Positions 41,231 to 50,234 of a stretch of 64,000 nt of DNA are shown in pieces. The notes beneath the pieces were generated by a model, which was not told where the DNA came from, did no database searches, and was given only the letters and a program-made list of their open reading frames with translations. Origin of the DNA: Streptomyces sp. NRRL F-2664 (GTDB taxonomy: Bacteria > Actinomycetota > Actinomycetes > Streptomycetales > Streptomycetaceae); assembly GCF_000719345.1 (NCBI RefSeq), contig NZ_JOFX01000034.1, positions 1-64,000 of the forward strand. Reading direction: 5' to 3'. Made by a program: the position numbers and the translations under genes. The stretch's first letter is position 1. The number at the start of each line of letters is the position of its first letter.

Positions 41231-41875
41231 CTACGCCGGGCCCAGGAGGCGCGGGCTCAGCGCCCCGCACGGGAGGAGTTCCACCTCGGCGCCGCCCTCG
41301 CGCAGGTCCGTCAGGACCAGCTCGTCGTAGAGCAGGAGGCCCGACTGCTGCGGCCAGACGATCGCCCACAGCCACAGGCCGCGCGCCTCGCCCGCGAAGA
41401 CGGCCCGGTCGTCCGGACCGCCCCCCACGTGCCACAGCGGTGTCGGCCGGCCCGCCGCGACCACCTTGGTGTGGGGCGGCCCGGCCATGTCGATGGACGG
41501 GCCGGGGTCGGGCCCGTCGATCCCCGCGTAGCGCGCGCCGAGGCCGACGCCCAGCTCCTCCGCGATCAGCAGCAGTTCCCCCATACCGCCCACGGGTCCG
41601 GGGCCGGAACAGGCGACCACCGTCGCCCGGCCCCCGCTGCGGTCGTCACCGGCGGACGCCACTCCGGTGAAGAGCCATCCCAGCGGCAGCGGCCACGGCA
41701 TCCACACCGGCACACGCGCCCGGTGCACGACGACGCCCAGGCCCTCCACGCTCGGCGGGATGACGGGTTGCAGGGGGTGGACAGCACCGTGCACCGCGCA
41801 CTGCCAGGAGTCGGAGAAGAGACCGGGCGCCCTGACCCGGCCACCGCACTTCGGGCAAGTTGGTTCACCCCTCAT
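41231..41875 (-). CDS. Conserved zinc-knuckle protein (DUF6758-like)
   Basis: A 214-residue protein beginning MRGEPTCPKCGGRV. The CPKC knuckle is followed by SDSWQCAVHG, giving a plausible zinc site, then PLQPVIPPS and a Trp-rich mid-segment (PVWMPWPLPLGWLFTG). It ends LLPCGALSPRLLGPA. The family is restricted to actinobacteria as far as I recall, and its function is unknown. A 168-base gap separates it from the PHP gene and 60 bases from the SUFU-like gene, all on the same strand. Confidence 0.75.
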   Translation of the reverse strand: MRGEPTCPKCGGRVRAPGLFSDSWQCAVHGAVHPLQPVIPPSVEGLGVVVHRARVPVWMPWPLPLGWLFTGVASAGDDRSGGRATVVACSGPGPVGGMGELLLIAEELGVGLGARYAGIDGPDPGPSIDMAGPPHTKVVAAGRPTPLWHVGGGPDDRAVFAGEARGLWLWAIVWPQQSGLLLYDELVLTDLREGGAEVELLPCGALSPRLLGPA

Positions 41876-41935
41876 AGGTAGCCACGCTCCTCCCCGCCCG
41901 GCCGCCAGTCAAGGCACGGTCACCCGTCCGGGCTG

Positions 41936-42520
41936 TCAGTCCAGTGCGACAGCGCTACGCAGAGGATCCCGCAGGTCCGTTCCGCGCGCGAGCCAGCGCT
42001 CCTGGAGGGCGGCCGCGCCGTGCACCCGCTTCCAGGCCGCCTCGTTGGCCGTCATGGGCAACAGCGGCAGGAACCGCACCGGCTCCATGGGCTCGTCGAG
42101 TTCCAGGTCCTCGACCAGGCCGCCCGGTTCCGCCACGAGGACGGAACTGAAGGGAGCCCCGTCCCACAGCGGCCCTCCCACGTCGAGCGAGGCGCCCGGC
42201 GCCACGACCAGCCCCTCCACCTGCGGGGAGGCGGCCAGCACCGCGAGCGGCCGGAGCACCTTGTCGGTGTCCGCCAGTCCTCCCCGCACGGTCAGCACCA
42301 GTTCGGCGCGGGGGCCGCGCACCGGATCGGCGACCACGGCGGTGGGATCGGTCATCGGGTTCGCGGACATTCCGAGGGTCGCGTACCGCACGAGGTCGCC
42401 CTCGGCGAAACGCAGGACCTCGATGCGGTCGGTGCCCAGGAAGGTGACGGCGGCGCGGGCGTCGGGTTCACCGAGCGCGGTGCGCAGCCGGGCCTCGACG
42501 AGAGCCAGAATTTCTGCCAT
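41936..42520 (-). CDS. Suppressor-of-fused-like (SUFU) domain protein
   Basis: A 194-residue protein from an ATG (AEILALVEARL). It has SUFU-fold landmarks: RYATLGMSANPM, RAELVLTVRG, and the C-terminal LDEPMEPVRFLPLLPMTANEAAW in pieces. Bacterial SUFU proteins are often immunity or chaperone-like partners; in Streptomyces a stand-alone copy sits in this core region with no obvious toxin. The longer open frame upstream (to 42898) overlaps the corA leader and is not used. Confidence 0.8.
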   Translation of the reverse strand: MAEILALVEARLRTALGEPDARAAVTFLGTDRIEVLRFAEGDLVRYATLGMSANPMTDPTAVVADPVRGPRAELVLTVRGGLADTDKVLRPLAVLAASPQVEGLVVAPGASLDVGGPLWDGAPFSSVLVAEPGGLVEDLELDEPMEPVRFLPLLPMTANEAAWKRVHGAAALQERWLARGTDLRDPLRSAVALD

Positions 42521-42896
42521 GGAACGAGCATAGAACTCGTATGAGCCGGGTAAAGGACGCCTCTTGACCATCCGTCGGCTGATAGTGTTGACAGCTGTTC
42601 GGGGCCGCACGCAGAAGCGTTGTTTCAAGGCCCCGGAGACAGGACGTCCCCCACGGGGGACCGGCCGGAGGAGGTGGGGCTGCGGTGGACCGAAGTCGAT
42701 CGTGCAGTACCAATCGCTCTTCCGCTTCTCCGGCGGGCGCTTCCCGCCCTCTGTGATCTTCTGATCAGTAGAAGAGCGACGGCAGAACGTTGTCCTCCCG
42801 TCCTGTTCCCTCCCGCCTGCCCGGGCCTGCCCGCCCGCCGCGCCGGGGGGTCTCCCACCCGTACGGTCCTCAGCCGTGCGTGCGAAGGAGCCTGCC
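42521..42896 (+). promoter_or_regulatory. Structured corA leader with alternative hairpins
   Basis: A 376-base region with no supported gene. A perfect -35-like TTGACA occurs at ~42589-42594 but lacks a good -10. Within the presumed transcript, TCGCTCTTC (42714-42722) can pair with GAAGAGCGA (42771-42779), enclosing a GGCGGG/CCCGCC hairpin. CTTCT (42758-42762) can instead pair with AGAAG (42770-42774), which uses part of the same arm. The two folds are mutually exclusive. It does not match the M-box as I know it. Confidence 0.5.
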
Positions 42897-44012
42897 ATGT
42901 CGATGCTGCCCTACCTGCGTGCGGCCGTACGTCCGTCCCTGCGCAAGTCCACCACCGTCCAGCCCGGCTACGACGCCACCCGCGACCCGTCGGCGAGCAG
43001 CGCGGTGGTCGACTGCGCCGTGTACCGCGACGGCCGACGGGTGCTGGGACCGGCGTGCCTGACGCCCCGTGAGGCGATCCGCCGGGTCCGCGAGGACGGC
43101 GGCTTCGCCTGGATCGGCCTGCACGAGCCGACGGAGGCGGAGTTCGCGGGGATCGCCGCCACCTTCGGCCTGCACCCGCTGGCCGTGGAGGACGCGGTGC
43201 ACGCGCACCAGCGCCCGAAGCTGGAGCGCTACGACGACACCCTGTTCACGGTCTTCAAGACGATCCACTACGTGGAGCACGCCGAACTGACCGCCACCAG
43301 CGAGGTGGTGGAGACCGGCGAGGTGATGTGCTTCACCGGTCCCGACTTCGTCATCACCGTCCGGCACGGCGGCCAGGGCTCCCTCAAGGGCCTGCGCCAC
43401 CGCCTCCAGGACGACCCCGAGCTGCTGGCGAAGGGGCCCTCCGCCGTCCTGCACTCCATCGCCGACCACGTCGTCGACGGCTACATCGCGGTCGCGGCGG
43501 CGATGCAGGACGACATCGACGAGGTGGAGAGCGAGGTCTTCGCCGCGCCGGCCAAGGGCCGTGCGCGCGGCGGCGACGCCGGCCGGATCTACCAGCTCAA
43601 GCGCGAGGTGCTGGAGTTCAAGCGGGCGGTTTCGCCGCTGCTGCGGCCGATGGAGCTGCTGAGCGAGCGGCCGATGCGGCTGGTGGACCCGGACATCCAG
43701 AAGTACTTCCGGGACGTGGCCGACCACCTCGCGCGGGTGCACGAGCAGGTGGTGGGCTTCGACGAACTGCTGAACTCGATCCTCCAGGCCAACCTCGCGC
43801 AGGCGACGGTCGCCCAGAACGAGGACATGCGCAAGATCACCTCGTGGGCGGCCATCATCGCCGTGCCGACGATGATCTGCGGGGTGTACGGAATGAACTT
43901 CGACCACATGCCCGAGCTCCGGTGGGAGTACGGCTACCCGATGGTGATGGCGACGATCTTCGGCGCCTGCTTCACCATCCACCGCGCGCTGCGCCGCCAC
44001 GGCTGGCTCTAG
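42897..44012 (+). CDS. corA: CorA-type Mg2+/Co2+ channel
   Basis: A 371-residue protein. The large cytosolic N-terminal domain contains HPLAVEDAVHAHQRPKLE; the long stalk helix follows; and the two C-terminal membrane helices flank the selectivity motif YGMNF (~344-348). A short basic C-terminus (HRALRRHGWL) is typical. The ATG has GAAGGAG at seven bases. CorA forms homopentamers gated by cytosolic Mg2+. The upstream leader may add RNA-level control. Confidence 0.93.
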   Translation: MSMLPYLRAAVRPSLRKSTTVQPGYDATRDPSASSAVVDCAVYRDGRRVLGPACLTPREAIRRVREDGGFAWIGLHEPTEAEFAGIAATFGLHPLAVEDAVHAHQRPKLERYDDTLFTVFKTIHYVEHAELTATSEVVETGEVMCFTGPDFVITVRHGGQGSLKGLRHRLQDDPELLAKGPSAVLHSIADHVVDGYIAVAAAMQDDIDEVESEVFAAPAKGRARGGDAGRIYQLKREVLEFKRAVSPLLRPMELLSERPMRLVDPDIQKYFRDVADHLARVHEQVVGFDELLNSILQANLAQATVAQNEDMRKITSWAAIIAVPTMICGVYGMNFDHMPELRWEYGYPMVMATIFGACFTIHRALRRHGWL

Positions 44013-44043
44013 CGTCCGCGCGGCGACCCCCTACGCTGTCCGC

Positions 44044-44559
44044 ATGACTGTGAGCACGCTCGACCTGGCCCTCGTCGAGGAGGCCACCAAGAAGTCCGGC
44101 CTGATCTGGGTCCGCGGCGCCGGGGCGGACCGCGCACTGTGGCACGCCTGGGTGGACGGGGCGGCCCACGTGGTCGGCGACGGGCCCGGCGAGCAGCCGT
44201 TCCCGGGGCTGGCGGACGGCGCCGCGGCCGAGGTGACCGTGCGGAGCAAGGACAAGGGCGGCCGGCTGGTGGCCTGGACGGCGACCGTACGGGAACTCGC
44301 GCCCCGCGGCGAGGAGTGGCAGGCGGCCGTCGCCGAACTCAAGGGCAAGCGGCTGAACGCGCCCGACTCGGAGGCCATGACCGAGCGGTGGGCACGCGAA
44401 TGCCGGCTGCTCCGGCTGGAGCCGGAGTCGGTCCGCTCCGACCTGCCGGACGGCTCGCTGGCCGCGGCCCCGCTGGGCTCCCCGGCCACCACCCGCAGGG
44501 CGGTCCCCGCAGCCCTGCCGAAGCTCCTGCTCAAGCGCAAGAAGGCCGCCCGGGGGTAG
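44044..44559 (+). CDS. Conserved hypothetical protein
   Basis: A 171-residue soluble protein (TVSTLDLALVEEATKKSGLIW...). The first ~110 residues have a beta-rich pattern with LWHAWVDGAAHVV and AEVTVRSKDKGGRLVAW, faintly like a flavin-type split barrel. The rest is basic and ends LLKRKKAARG. It lies 31 bases after corA and is probably co-transcribed. No catalytic motif is recognisable. Confidence 0.65.
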   Translation: MTVSTLDLALVEEATKKSGLIWVRGAGADRALWHAWVDGAAHVVGDGPGEQPFPGLADGAAAEVTVRSKDKGGRLVAWTATVRELAPRGEEWQAAVAELKGKRLNAPDSEAMTERWARECRLLRLEPESVRSDLPDGSLAAAPLGSPATTRRAVPAALPKLLLKRKKAARG

Positions 44560-44596
44560 GGCGCGCCGGGGCCGACCGCGAGGTGCCGGATGCGAC

Positions 44597-45388
44597 TCAG
44601 GGCTTGGTGGGGTTCGCGCCCTGGCCCGAGCCCTTGGAGGGGCCGGGGGCGGGCTCGCCGCCCTCCCCCCTGGTCGTCGGCAGCTGGCTGCCGTAGTCGA
44701 CCGTCTGGTCCTGCGCGGGCGGATCCAGCTGGAAGGGCTTGCCCCACTCCGCGAGTTCGACCCGGCCGGCGCCGCCGGCGCGCTCCATGAGCAGGGGGTA
44801 CGGGGTCCCTTCCAACGACACCGAGAGCTTGCCGCCCTTGCCTTCGTCCGCGGTCACCTGCACCGCGCGGGTGTGGCCGACCTTGGTGTAGGAGCCCTTG
44901 GCGAGCTTGCCCTCCAGGCCCAGCAGGCCGTCCAGGAGCACGTCCATGTCGGTGAAGCCGCGGAACTGCTTGTAGGAGGGGTCGCCCTCGGGCACCTTCA
45001 CGTACTTGTCGCCGAGCTTGCCGGCCGAGTCGGACTGCCCCCAGAACGCCGCACTGGCCTTCAGGTAGAGCTGCTCCCCCACCCGCAGCAGCTGGAAGGT
45101 GTCCTCCTTGGACTTCACCTCGCCGGAGCCGCCGTCCGCTTTGAGCCGCATGTCGACGGTGAAGGACTTGCCGCCGCTGACCAGCGTGCCGGACAGGTGC
45201 ACCGAGTCGGCCTCGGTCGCGGCCGCCTTCGCCTTCGCCTCGATCTTGTCGGCGGAGAGCTTTCCGACGCCGTTCGTGCCTTCGTCCGGGTCCTCCCCGC
45301 AGCCGGTACCGGTCACGGCGAGGCCCGCGCACAGCACACCGATGAAGGCGGCCCGGCGCAGCCGCGCGGCGGGGAAGTGGGCGGTCAC
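44597..45388 (-). CDS. Predicted lipoprotein (LppX/LprG-like fold)
   Basis: A 263-residue exported protein. A signal sequence (RLRRAAFIGVLCAGLAV) ends in TGTGC, a lipobox-like site. The mature domain is beta-rich with VHLSGTLVSGGKSFTVDMRL, RVGEQLYLKAS, and FTDMDVLLDGLLG, resembling LppX/LprA/F/G lipid carriers. A Pro/Gly/Ser tail follows. The GTG has GAGAGG upstream. Convergent with the preceding gene. Confidence 0.75.
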   Translation of the reverse strand: MTAHFPAARLRRAAFIGVLCAGLAVTGTGCGEDPDEGTNGVGKLSADKIEAKAKAAATEADSVHLSGTLVSGGKSFTVDMRLKADGGSGEVKSKEDTFQLLRVGEQLYLKASAAFWGQSDSAGKLGDKYVKVPEGDPSYKQFRGFTDMDVLLDGLLGLEGKLAKGSYTKVGHTRAVQVTADEGKGGKLSVSLEGTPYPLLMERAGGAGRVELAEWGKPFQLDPPAQDQTVDYGSQLPTTRGEGGEPAPGPSKGSGQGANPTKP

Positions 45389-45575
45389 GGGCAGGTGCCT
45401 CTCGTCGGTCGTCTGCGGCCAGCAGGCAGCGTACCCGCCCGTGTGCGGCGCCCCGCGCCCCCTCCCCGCGCTCCGCCGGGCCCCGGGCGGACCTCCCCAC
45501 CAGGACGCCTTCCCACGGCACGGGCTAGCCTGAGGGGCGGCACGACTGTCGGCACAGGCTCTGGGAGGCGCTCGG

Positions 45576-46847
45576 ATGGTTGCAGGCGCCCCGCGGATCT
45601 TCGTCTCGCATCTGTCGGGTGTACCCGTCTTCGACCCCAACGGCGACCAGGTGGGCCGCGTGCGCGACCTCGTCGCGATGCTCCGGGTCGGCGGCCGCCC
45701 GCCGCGGCTGCTGGGCCTGGTGGTCGAGGTGGTGAGCCGGCGGCGGATCTTCCTGCCGATGACCCGGGTGACCGGGGTCGAGTCCGGGCAGGTCATCACC
45801 ACGGGCGTCATCAACATGCGGCGCTTCGAGCAGCGCCCCACCGAGCGGCTGGTCCTGGGCGAGCTGCTGGACCGGCGCGTGACCCTGGTCGCCAGCGGCG
45901 AGGAGGTCACCGTCCTGGACGTGGCCATCCAGCAGCTTCCGGCCCGCCGGGACTGGGAGATCGACCGGATCTTCGTACGGAAGGGCAAGTCGGGTGCGCT
46001 GCGCCGGCGCGGCGAGGCGCTGACGGTGGAGTGGTCGGCCGTGACGGGCTTCTCCCTGGAGGAGCACGGTCAGGGCGCGGAGAACCTCGTCGCCACCTTC
46101 GAGCAGATGCGCCCGGCCGATGTGGCGAACGTCCTGCACCACCTGACGCCGAAGCGGCGCGCCGAGGTGGCCAACGCCCTCGATGACGACCGGCTGGCAG
46201 ACGTCCTGGAGGAGCTGCCCGAGGACGAGCAGGTGGAGATCCTCGGCAAGCTGAAGGAGGAGCGCGCCGCGGACGTCCTGGAGGCGATGGACCCGGACGA
46301 CGCCGCCGACCTGCTCTCGGAGCTGCCGGAGGACGACAAGGAGCGGCTGCTGACGCTGATGCAGCCGGACGACGCGGCCGACGTGCGCCGCCTGCTGTCC
46401 TACGAGGAGAACACCGCCGGCGGCCTGATGACCACCGAGCCGATCGTGCTGCGTCCGGACGCGACGGTCGCGGACGCGCTGGCCCGCGTACGGCAGGCGG
46501 ACCTGTCGCCGGCGCTGGCGGCGCAGGTGTACGTGTGCCGGCCGCCGGACGAGACGCCGACCGGCAAGTACCTGGGGACGGTGCACTTCCAGCGGCTGCT
46601 GCGCGACCCTCCGTTCACGCTGGTCAGCTCCATCGTGGACACGGACCTGCCGCCGCTGCGTCCGGACGCCTCCCTGCCCGCGGTGACCACGCACCTGGCC
46701 GCCTACAACATGGTCGCGGTGCCGGTGGTCGACGAGAGCGGTTCGCTGCTGGGCGCGGTGACGGTGGACGACGTACTGGACCACCTGCTGCCGGACGACT
46801 GGCGCGAGACGGACTTCCATTCGGAGGAGGCGCTGCGTGGGCACTGA
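45576..46847 (+). CDS. MgtE N-terminal/CBS-domain protein without channel domain
   Basis: A 423-residue cytosolic protein. A PRC-barrel-like N-terminus (ISHLSGVPVFDPNGDQVGRVRD) precedes MgtE-N helical repeats (MRPADVANVLHHLTP, LEELPEDEQVEIL, MDPDDAADLL). Two CBS motifs follow, with GLMTTEPIVLRPDATV and VVDESGSLLGAVTVDDVL. The MgtE membrane pore is absent, so this is probably a regulator that senses Mg2+ or nucleotide. Its C-terminus overlaps the DUF1003 gene by 11 bases. The same pair occurs near mrp in mycobacteria. Confidence 0.88.
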   Translation: MVAGAPRIFVSHLSGVPVFDPNGDQVGRVRDLVAMLRVGGRPPRLLGLVVEVVSRRRIFLPMTRVTGVESGQVITTGVINMRRFEQRPTERLVLGELLDRRVTLVASGEEVTVLDVAIQQLPARRDWEIDRIFVRKGKSGALRRRGEALTVEWSAVTGFSLEEHGQGAENLVATFEQMRPADVANVLHHLTPKRRAEVANALDDDRLADVLEELPEDEQVEILGKLKEERAADVLEAMDPDDAADLLSELPEDDKERLLTLMQPDDAADVRRLLSYEENTAGGLMTTEPIVLRPDATVADALARVRQADLSPALAAQVYVCRPPDETPTGKYLGTVHFQRLLRDPPFTLVSSIVDTDLPPLRPDASLPAVTTHLAAYNMVAVPVVDESGSLLGAVTVDDVLDHLLPDDWRETDFHSEEALRGH

Positions 46848-47517
46848 GCGGGGGCGCGGCGAGCAGGGACGCGAGCGGCGCCGGGAGCAGATCCGGGAGC
46901 GGCGCGAACAGGCGCGGTCGCACGCGGGACGCGAGCACGGGCAGCCGGCCGACACGGCGGATCGTGCCGCCGAGCGGGCGGGCAAGTCCGGCCCGGCCGG
47001 GGCGAGCGCGCTGGCCCGTCCGCGGGTCCGGCTGGACCTGCCGCGGGCGCCGCGCCGCTCGCTGCTGCCCGAGTACGACCCGGAGGCCTTCGGGCGGCTG
47101 TCGGAGCGGGTGGCGCGTTTCCTGGGCACGGGCCGGTTCATCGTCTGGATGACGCTGGTCATCATCGTCTGGGTGCTGTGGAACGTCTTCGCGCCGGACG
47201 ACCTGCGCTTCGACGAGTACCCCTTCATCTTCCTGACGCTGATGCTGTCCCTCCAGGCCTCCTACGCGGCGCCGCTGATCCTGCTCGCGCAGAACCGGCA
47301 GGACGACCGCGACCGGGTCACCCACGAGCAGGACCGCAAGCAGAACGAGCGGTCCATCGCCGACACCGAGTACCTGACGCGGGAGATCGCCGCCCTGCGG
47401 ATGGGCCTGGGCGAGGTCGCCACGCGCGACTGGATCAGGTCGGAGTTCCAGGACCTGATAAAGGAGATGGACGAGCGCCGCCTATTCCCGGCGGAACGTG
47501 ATGAAGGCGACCGCTGA
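46837..47517 (+). CDS. DUF1003 membrane protein
   Basis: A 226-residue protein. A highly charged Arg/Glu/Gln-rich N-terminus (~1-85) precedes two close membrane helices: FIVWMTLVIIVWVLWNVF and PFIFLTLMLSLQASYAAPLILL. These are followed by QNRQDDRDRV, a DUF1003 hallmark, and a coiled-coil-like tail. The GTG start overlaps the upstream CBS gene, so translation is coupled and a complex is likely. Association with an MgtE-like regulator suggests a role in ion homeostasis. Confidence 0.87.
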   Translation: MGTERGRGEQGRERRREQIRERREQARSHAGREHGQPADTADRAAERAGKSGPAGASALARPRVRLDLPRAPRRSLLPEYDPEAFGRLSERVARFLGTGRFIVWMTLVIIVWVLWNVFAPDDLRFDEYPFIFLTLMLSLQASYAAPLILLAQNRQDDRDRVTHEQDRKQNERSIADTEYLTREIAALRMGLGEVATRDWIRSEFQDLIKEMDERRLFPAERDEGDR

Positions 47518-47559
47518 CGGCCTTTCCCGAGCCGTGCTACCGGGCCGTACCATCGGGGC

Positions 47560-48720
47560 ATGGCTACCGACACAAGCTCCGCCGCCGTGCCTGAGCAGGA
47601 CGCGATCCTGGACGCGCTGGCGACGGTGAACGACCCCGAGATCCACCGGCCGATCACCGAGCTCGGCATGGTCAAATCGGTGGAGATCGGCGACGGCGGC
47701 GCGGTCGCCGTCACGGTCTACCTGACGGTGTCGGGCTGCCCCATGCGCGAGACCATCACCCGGAACGTCACCGAGGCCGTCGAGAAGGTCGCCGGCGTCA
47801 CCTCCGTCGCCGTCTCCCTCGACGTGATGAGCGACGAGCAGCGCAAGGACCTGGCGGCGACGCTGCGCGGCGGCACCGCCGAGCGCGAGGTGCCCTTCGC
47901 CAAGCCGGGTTCGCTGACCCGTGTGTACGCGGTCGCCTCGGGCAAGGGCGGCGTCGGCAAGTCCTCCGTCACGGTGAACCTGGCCGCCGCGATGGCGGCG
48001 GACGGCCTGAAGGTCGGTGTGGTCGACGCGGACATCTACGGCCACAGCGTGCCGCGCATGCTGGGCGTGGACGGCCGTCCCACCCAGGTCGAGAACATGA
48101 TCATGCCGCCGTCCGCGAACGGTGTGAAGGTCATCTCCATCGGCATGTTCACCCCGGGCAACGCGCCGGTCGTGTGGCGCGGTCCGATGCTGCACCGGGC
48201 CCTCCAGCAGTTCCTGGCCGACGTCTTCTGGGGCGACCTGGACGTGCTGCTGCTCGACCTGCCGCCCGGTACGGGCGACATCGCGATCTCGGTGGCCCAG
48301 CTCGTGCCGAACGCCGAGATCCTCGTCGTCACCACCCCGCAGCAGGCCGCGGCGGAGGTGGCCGAGCGGGCCGGCTCGATCGCCGTGCAGACCCATCAGA
48401 AGATCGTCGGTGTCGTCGAGAACATGTCGGGCCTGCCGTGCCCGCACTGCGACGAGATGGTGGACGTCTTCGGCTCGGGCGGCGGTCAGAAGGTCGCCGA
48501 CGGCTTGAGCAGGACGGTCGGCGCGACCGTGCCGGTGCTCGGCCAGATCCCGATCGACGTGCGCCTGCGCGAGGGCGGTGACGAGGGCAAGCCGGTCGTC
48601 CTGTCCGACCCGGACTCGCCGGCCGGCGCGGCCCTGCGCGCGATCGCGGGCAAGCTGGGCGGCCGGGCGCGCGGCCTGTCGGGCATGTCGCTGGGCATCA
48701 CCCCGCGCAACAAGTTCTAG
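47560..48720 (+). CDS. mrp: Mrp/ApbC-type iron-sulfur cluster carrier ATPase
   Basis: A 386-residue protein. The N-terminal MIP18/DUF59 domain has VNDPEIHRPITELGM and SGCPMRET. The deviant Walker A is GKGGVGKSS (~127-135); ADIYGHSVPRML and LDLPPGTGD follow. The CxxC that bridges a transient cluster is in GLPCPHCDE. It carries 4Fe-4S clusters to apo-proteins. It starts 42 bases after DUF1003 and is closed by a perfect terminator. Confidence 0.95.
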   Translation: MATDTSSAAVPEQDAILDALATVNDPEIHRPITELGMVKSVEIGDGGAVAVTVYLTVSGCPMRETITRNVTEAVEKVAGVTSVAVSLDVMSDEQRKDLAATLRGGTAEREVPFAKPGSLTRVYAVASGKGGVGKSSVTVNLAAAMAADGLKVGVVDADIYGHSVPRMLGVDGRPTQVENMIMPPSANGVKVISIGMFTPGNAPVVWRGPMLHRALQQFLADVFWGDLDVLLLDLPPGTGDIAISVAQLVPNAEILVVTTPQQAAAEVAERAGSIAVQTHQKIVGVVENMSGLPCPHCDEMVDVFGSGGGQKVADGLSRTVGATVPVLGQIPIDVRLREGGDEGKPVVLSDPDSPAGAALRAIAGKLGGRARGLSGMSLGITPRNKF

Positions 48721-48730
48721 GGGACCTCGT

Positions 48731-48770
48731 ACGAAGGGGGGCACCGCCGGCCGGCGGTGCCCCCCTTCGT
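48731..48770. terminator. Perfect bidirectional terminator after mrp
   Basis: A 20-bp uninterrupted palindrome (ACGAAGGGGGGCACCGCCGG and its complement) in the gap between convergent genes. It is the longest perfect dyad I see in the window. Confidence 0.93.
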
Positions 48771-48791
48771 CGTACCGTCGGCCGGGGAGGG

Positions 48792-49544
48792 CTACTCGTA
48801 CGTGCCGAGGTCGGTGATGGCCGCGAAGCCGAGGCCGTAGGCACTCATCCCGCGGCCGTAGGCGCCCAGGTGGACGCCGCTGCCGGTGGAGCCGGCGAGC
48901 ACCCAGCCGAACTCGGACTCGCGGTAGTGGAAGGTCGTCGGCTCCCCGTCGACCGGCAGCGACAGGGTGGACCAGTCCTCGCCGTCGAGGTCGTCGGCGA
49001 GCTCCCACGCGGCCTCGGTCTGCTGGTCGAGCCAGTCGTCGCGCAGCGAATGGTCCATCTGGCCGGGCCAGCTGTAGGCCAGCAGCCCGGAGCCGGCCAG
49101 CCAGGCCGCCGAGGAGACCGAGGTGGCCTCCAGGACTCCGGTGCCGTCACCGCTGCGGCGCAGCGGGTTGCTCGCCACCGTGATGACCACCGCGAAGCGC
49201 TCCTTCTCACCGGTGGCGATCTCTCCCCGGGCGGAGGGCTCGTCGCCGTGGCCGGTCGAGCCGTGCTCGACCGTACCGTCGGCGGCGGTGCCGACCTGCA
49301 TGAGCCAGCGCGGTCCGGTGAAGGCGCTGTCCAGCCCGTACCAGGGGAAATCGGCCGCGAGGAAGCCCTCGGCCGTCCGGCGGGCCGCCGGCACCGGGGC
49401 GGCGGCCTCCGGCTGCTGCCCCTCACCCCGGTCGCCGGTATGGGAGCTCGTATGCGGACTGCCGTGCGGTTCCTGAGCGGGGTCCGTGGCGCCGGGTGCC
49501 TCGGCGGTCTGTGCCCCTACCAGGCTGCTGCTCGTCGTCTCCAT
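48792..49544 (-). CDS. Conserved hypothetical protein
   Basis: A 250-residue protein. The first ~60 residues are Ala/Pro/Ser/Glu-rich. The rest looks like a compact domain with FPWYGLDSAFTGPRWLMQVG, VVITVASNPLRR, AYSWPGQMDHSLRDDWLD and a closing FGWVLAGSTGSGVHLGAYGRGMSAYG (split). There is no signal peptide or known motif. It lies downstream of tatB on the same strand, after 137 bases. Confidence 0.7.
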   Translation of the reverse strand: METTSSSLVGAQTAEAPGATDPAQEPHGSPHTSSHTGDRGEGQQPEAAAPVPAARRTAEGFLAADFPWYGLDSAFTGPRWLMQVGTAADGTVEHGSTGHGDEPSARGEIATGEKERFAVVITVASNPLRRSGDGTGVLEATSVSSAAWLAGSGLLAYSWPGQMDHSLRDDWLDQQTEAAWELADDLDGEDWSTLSLPVDGEPTTFHYRESEFGWVLAGSTGSGVHLGAYGRGMSAYGLGFAAITDLGTYE

Positions 49545-49681
49545 CTGGGCGGCCTCTCGTTCCGTGGGGTCCGGAACGGCCCTCCCCCTCGCTGCGCTGG
49601 GGGGACCCCCTCCCTCGGGCGTCCCGCGATCCGGACAGATGGAGGATAGCCACCGGACCCCCGATCGCCGGGCAGGCTGGG

Positions 49682-50116
49682 TCAGGTGGCGTCGGCGTCG
49701 AAGCGGGCGCGCTGCTCTGCGGCCGGGGCCGCGGGCTTCTTCAGGAGGTCGGCGCCGCCGGGCGCGCCGGACGGGGCGGGCGCCGGGGCGTCGGGCTCCG
49801 GGTCGTTGACGGCGTCCGCGACGTCGTTCAGCTCCTTGCGCAGGTCGAAGCTGGAGCGGATCTCCCTGATGTCCTCGTTCTCCGTCAGCTGCTTGCGGAT
49901 GAAGGTCTTCGGATTCAGGTCCTCGAATTCGAAGTCCTTGAATTCCGGTCCGAGTTCGGAGCGGATGTCCTGCTTGGCGCTGTCGGAGAACGCGCGGACC
50001 TTGCGGATGAATCCCGTGACGTCCTGGATGACCTTCGGGAGCTTGTCCGGGCCGAAGACGAGGATGGCCAGAACCACGATGGTGACGAGTTCGAGTGCGC
50101 CTATGTCGTTGAACAC
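49682..50116 (-). CDS. tatB: Sec-independent translocase subunit TatB
   Basis: A 144-residue TatB. It begins MFNDIGALELVTIVVLAILVFGPDKLP, with a single N-terminal helix, the conserved glutamate and the FGPDKLP hinge. A long amphipathic helix (VIQDVTGFIRKVRAF) and a Pro/Ala-rich tail follow. It recognises twin-arginine substrates with TatC. It sits beside htrA, the same order as mycobacterial sigE-rseA-htrA-tatB. Confidence 0.95.
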   Translation of the reverse strand: MFNDIGALELVTIVVLAILVFGPDKLPKVIQDVTGFIRKVRAFSDSAKQDIRSELGPEFKDFEFEDLNPKTFIRKQLTENEDIREIRSSFDLRKELNDVADAVNDPEPDAPAPAPSGAPGGADLLKKPAAPAAEQRARFDADAT

Positions 50117-50234
50117 CTTGCCGCTCCTCGGCTCTCTGTCACTTCGGGCCCGAACACACGGTACCCGCCCAGGCCCGCGGGCCCCTACACGCGTCCCGGT
50201 CCCGTGAGGCTTTCACCCCCGGGCCACCCCGTGA

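Noticed and set aside
41936..42898. Extension of the SUFU-like gene to 42898
   Set aside because: The longer product overlaps the corA leader and starts with non-homologous sequence; the ATG at 42520 gives the normal family start.
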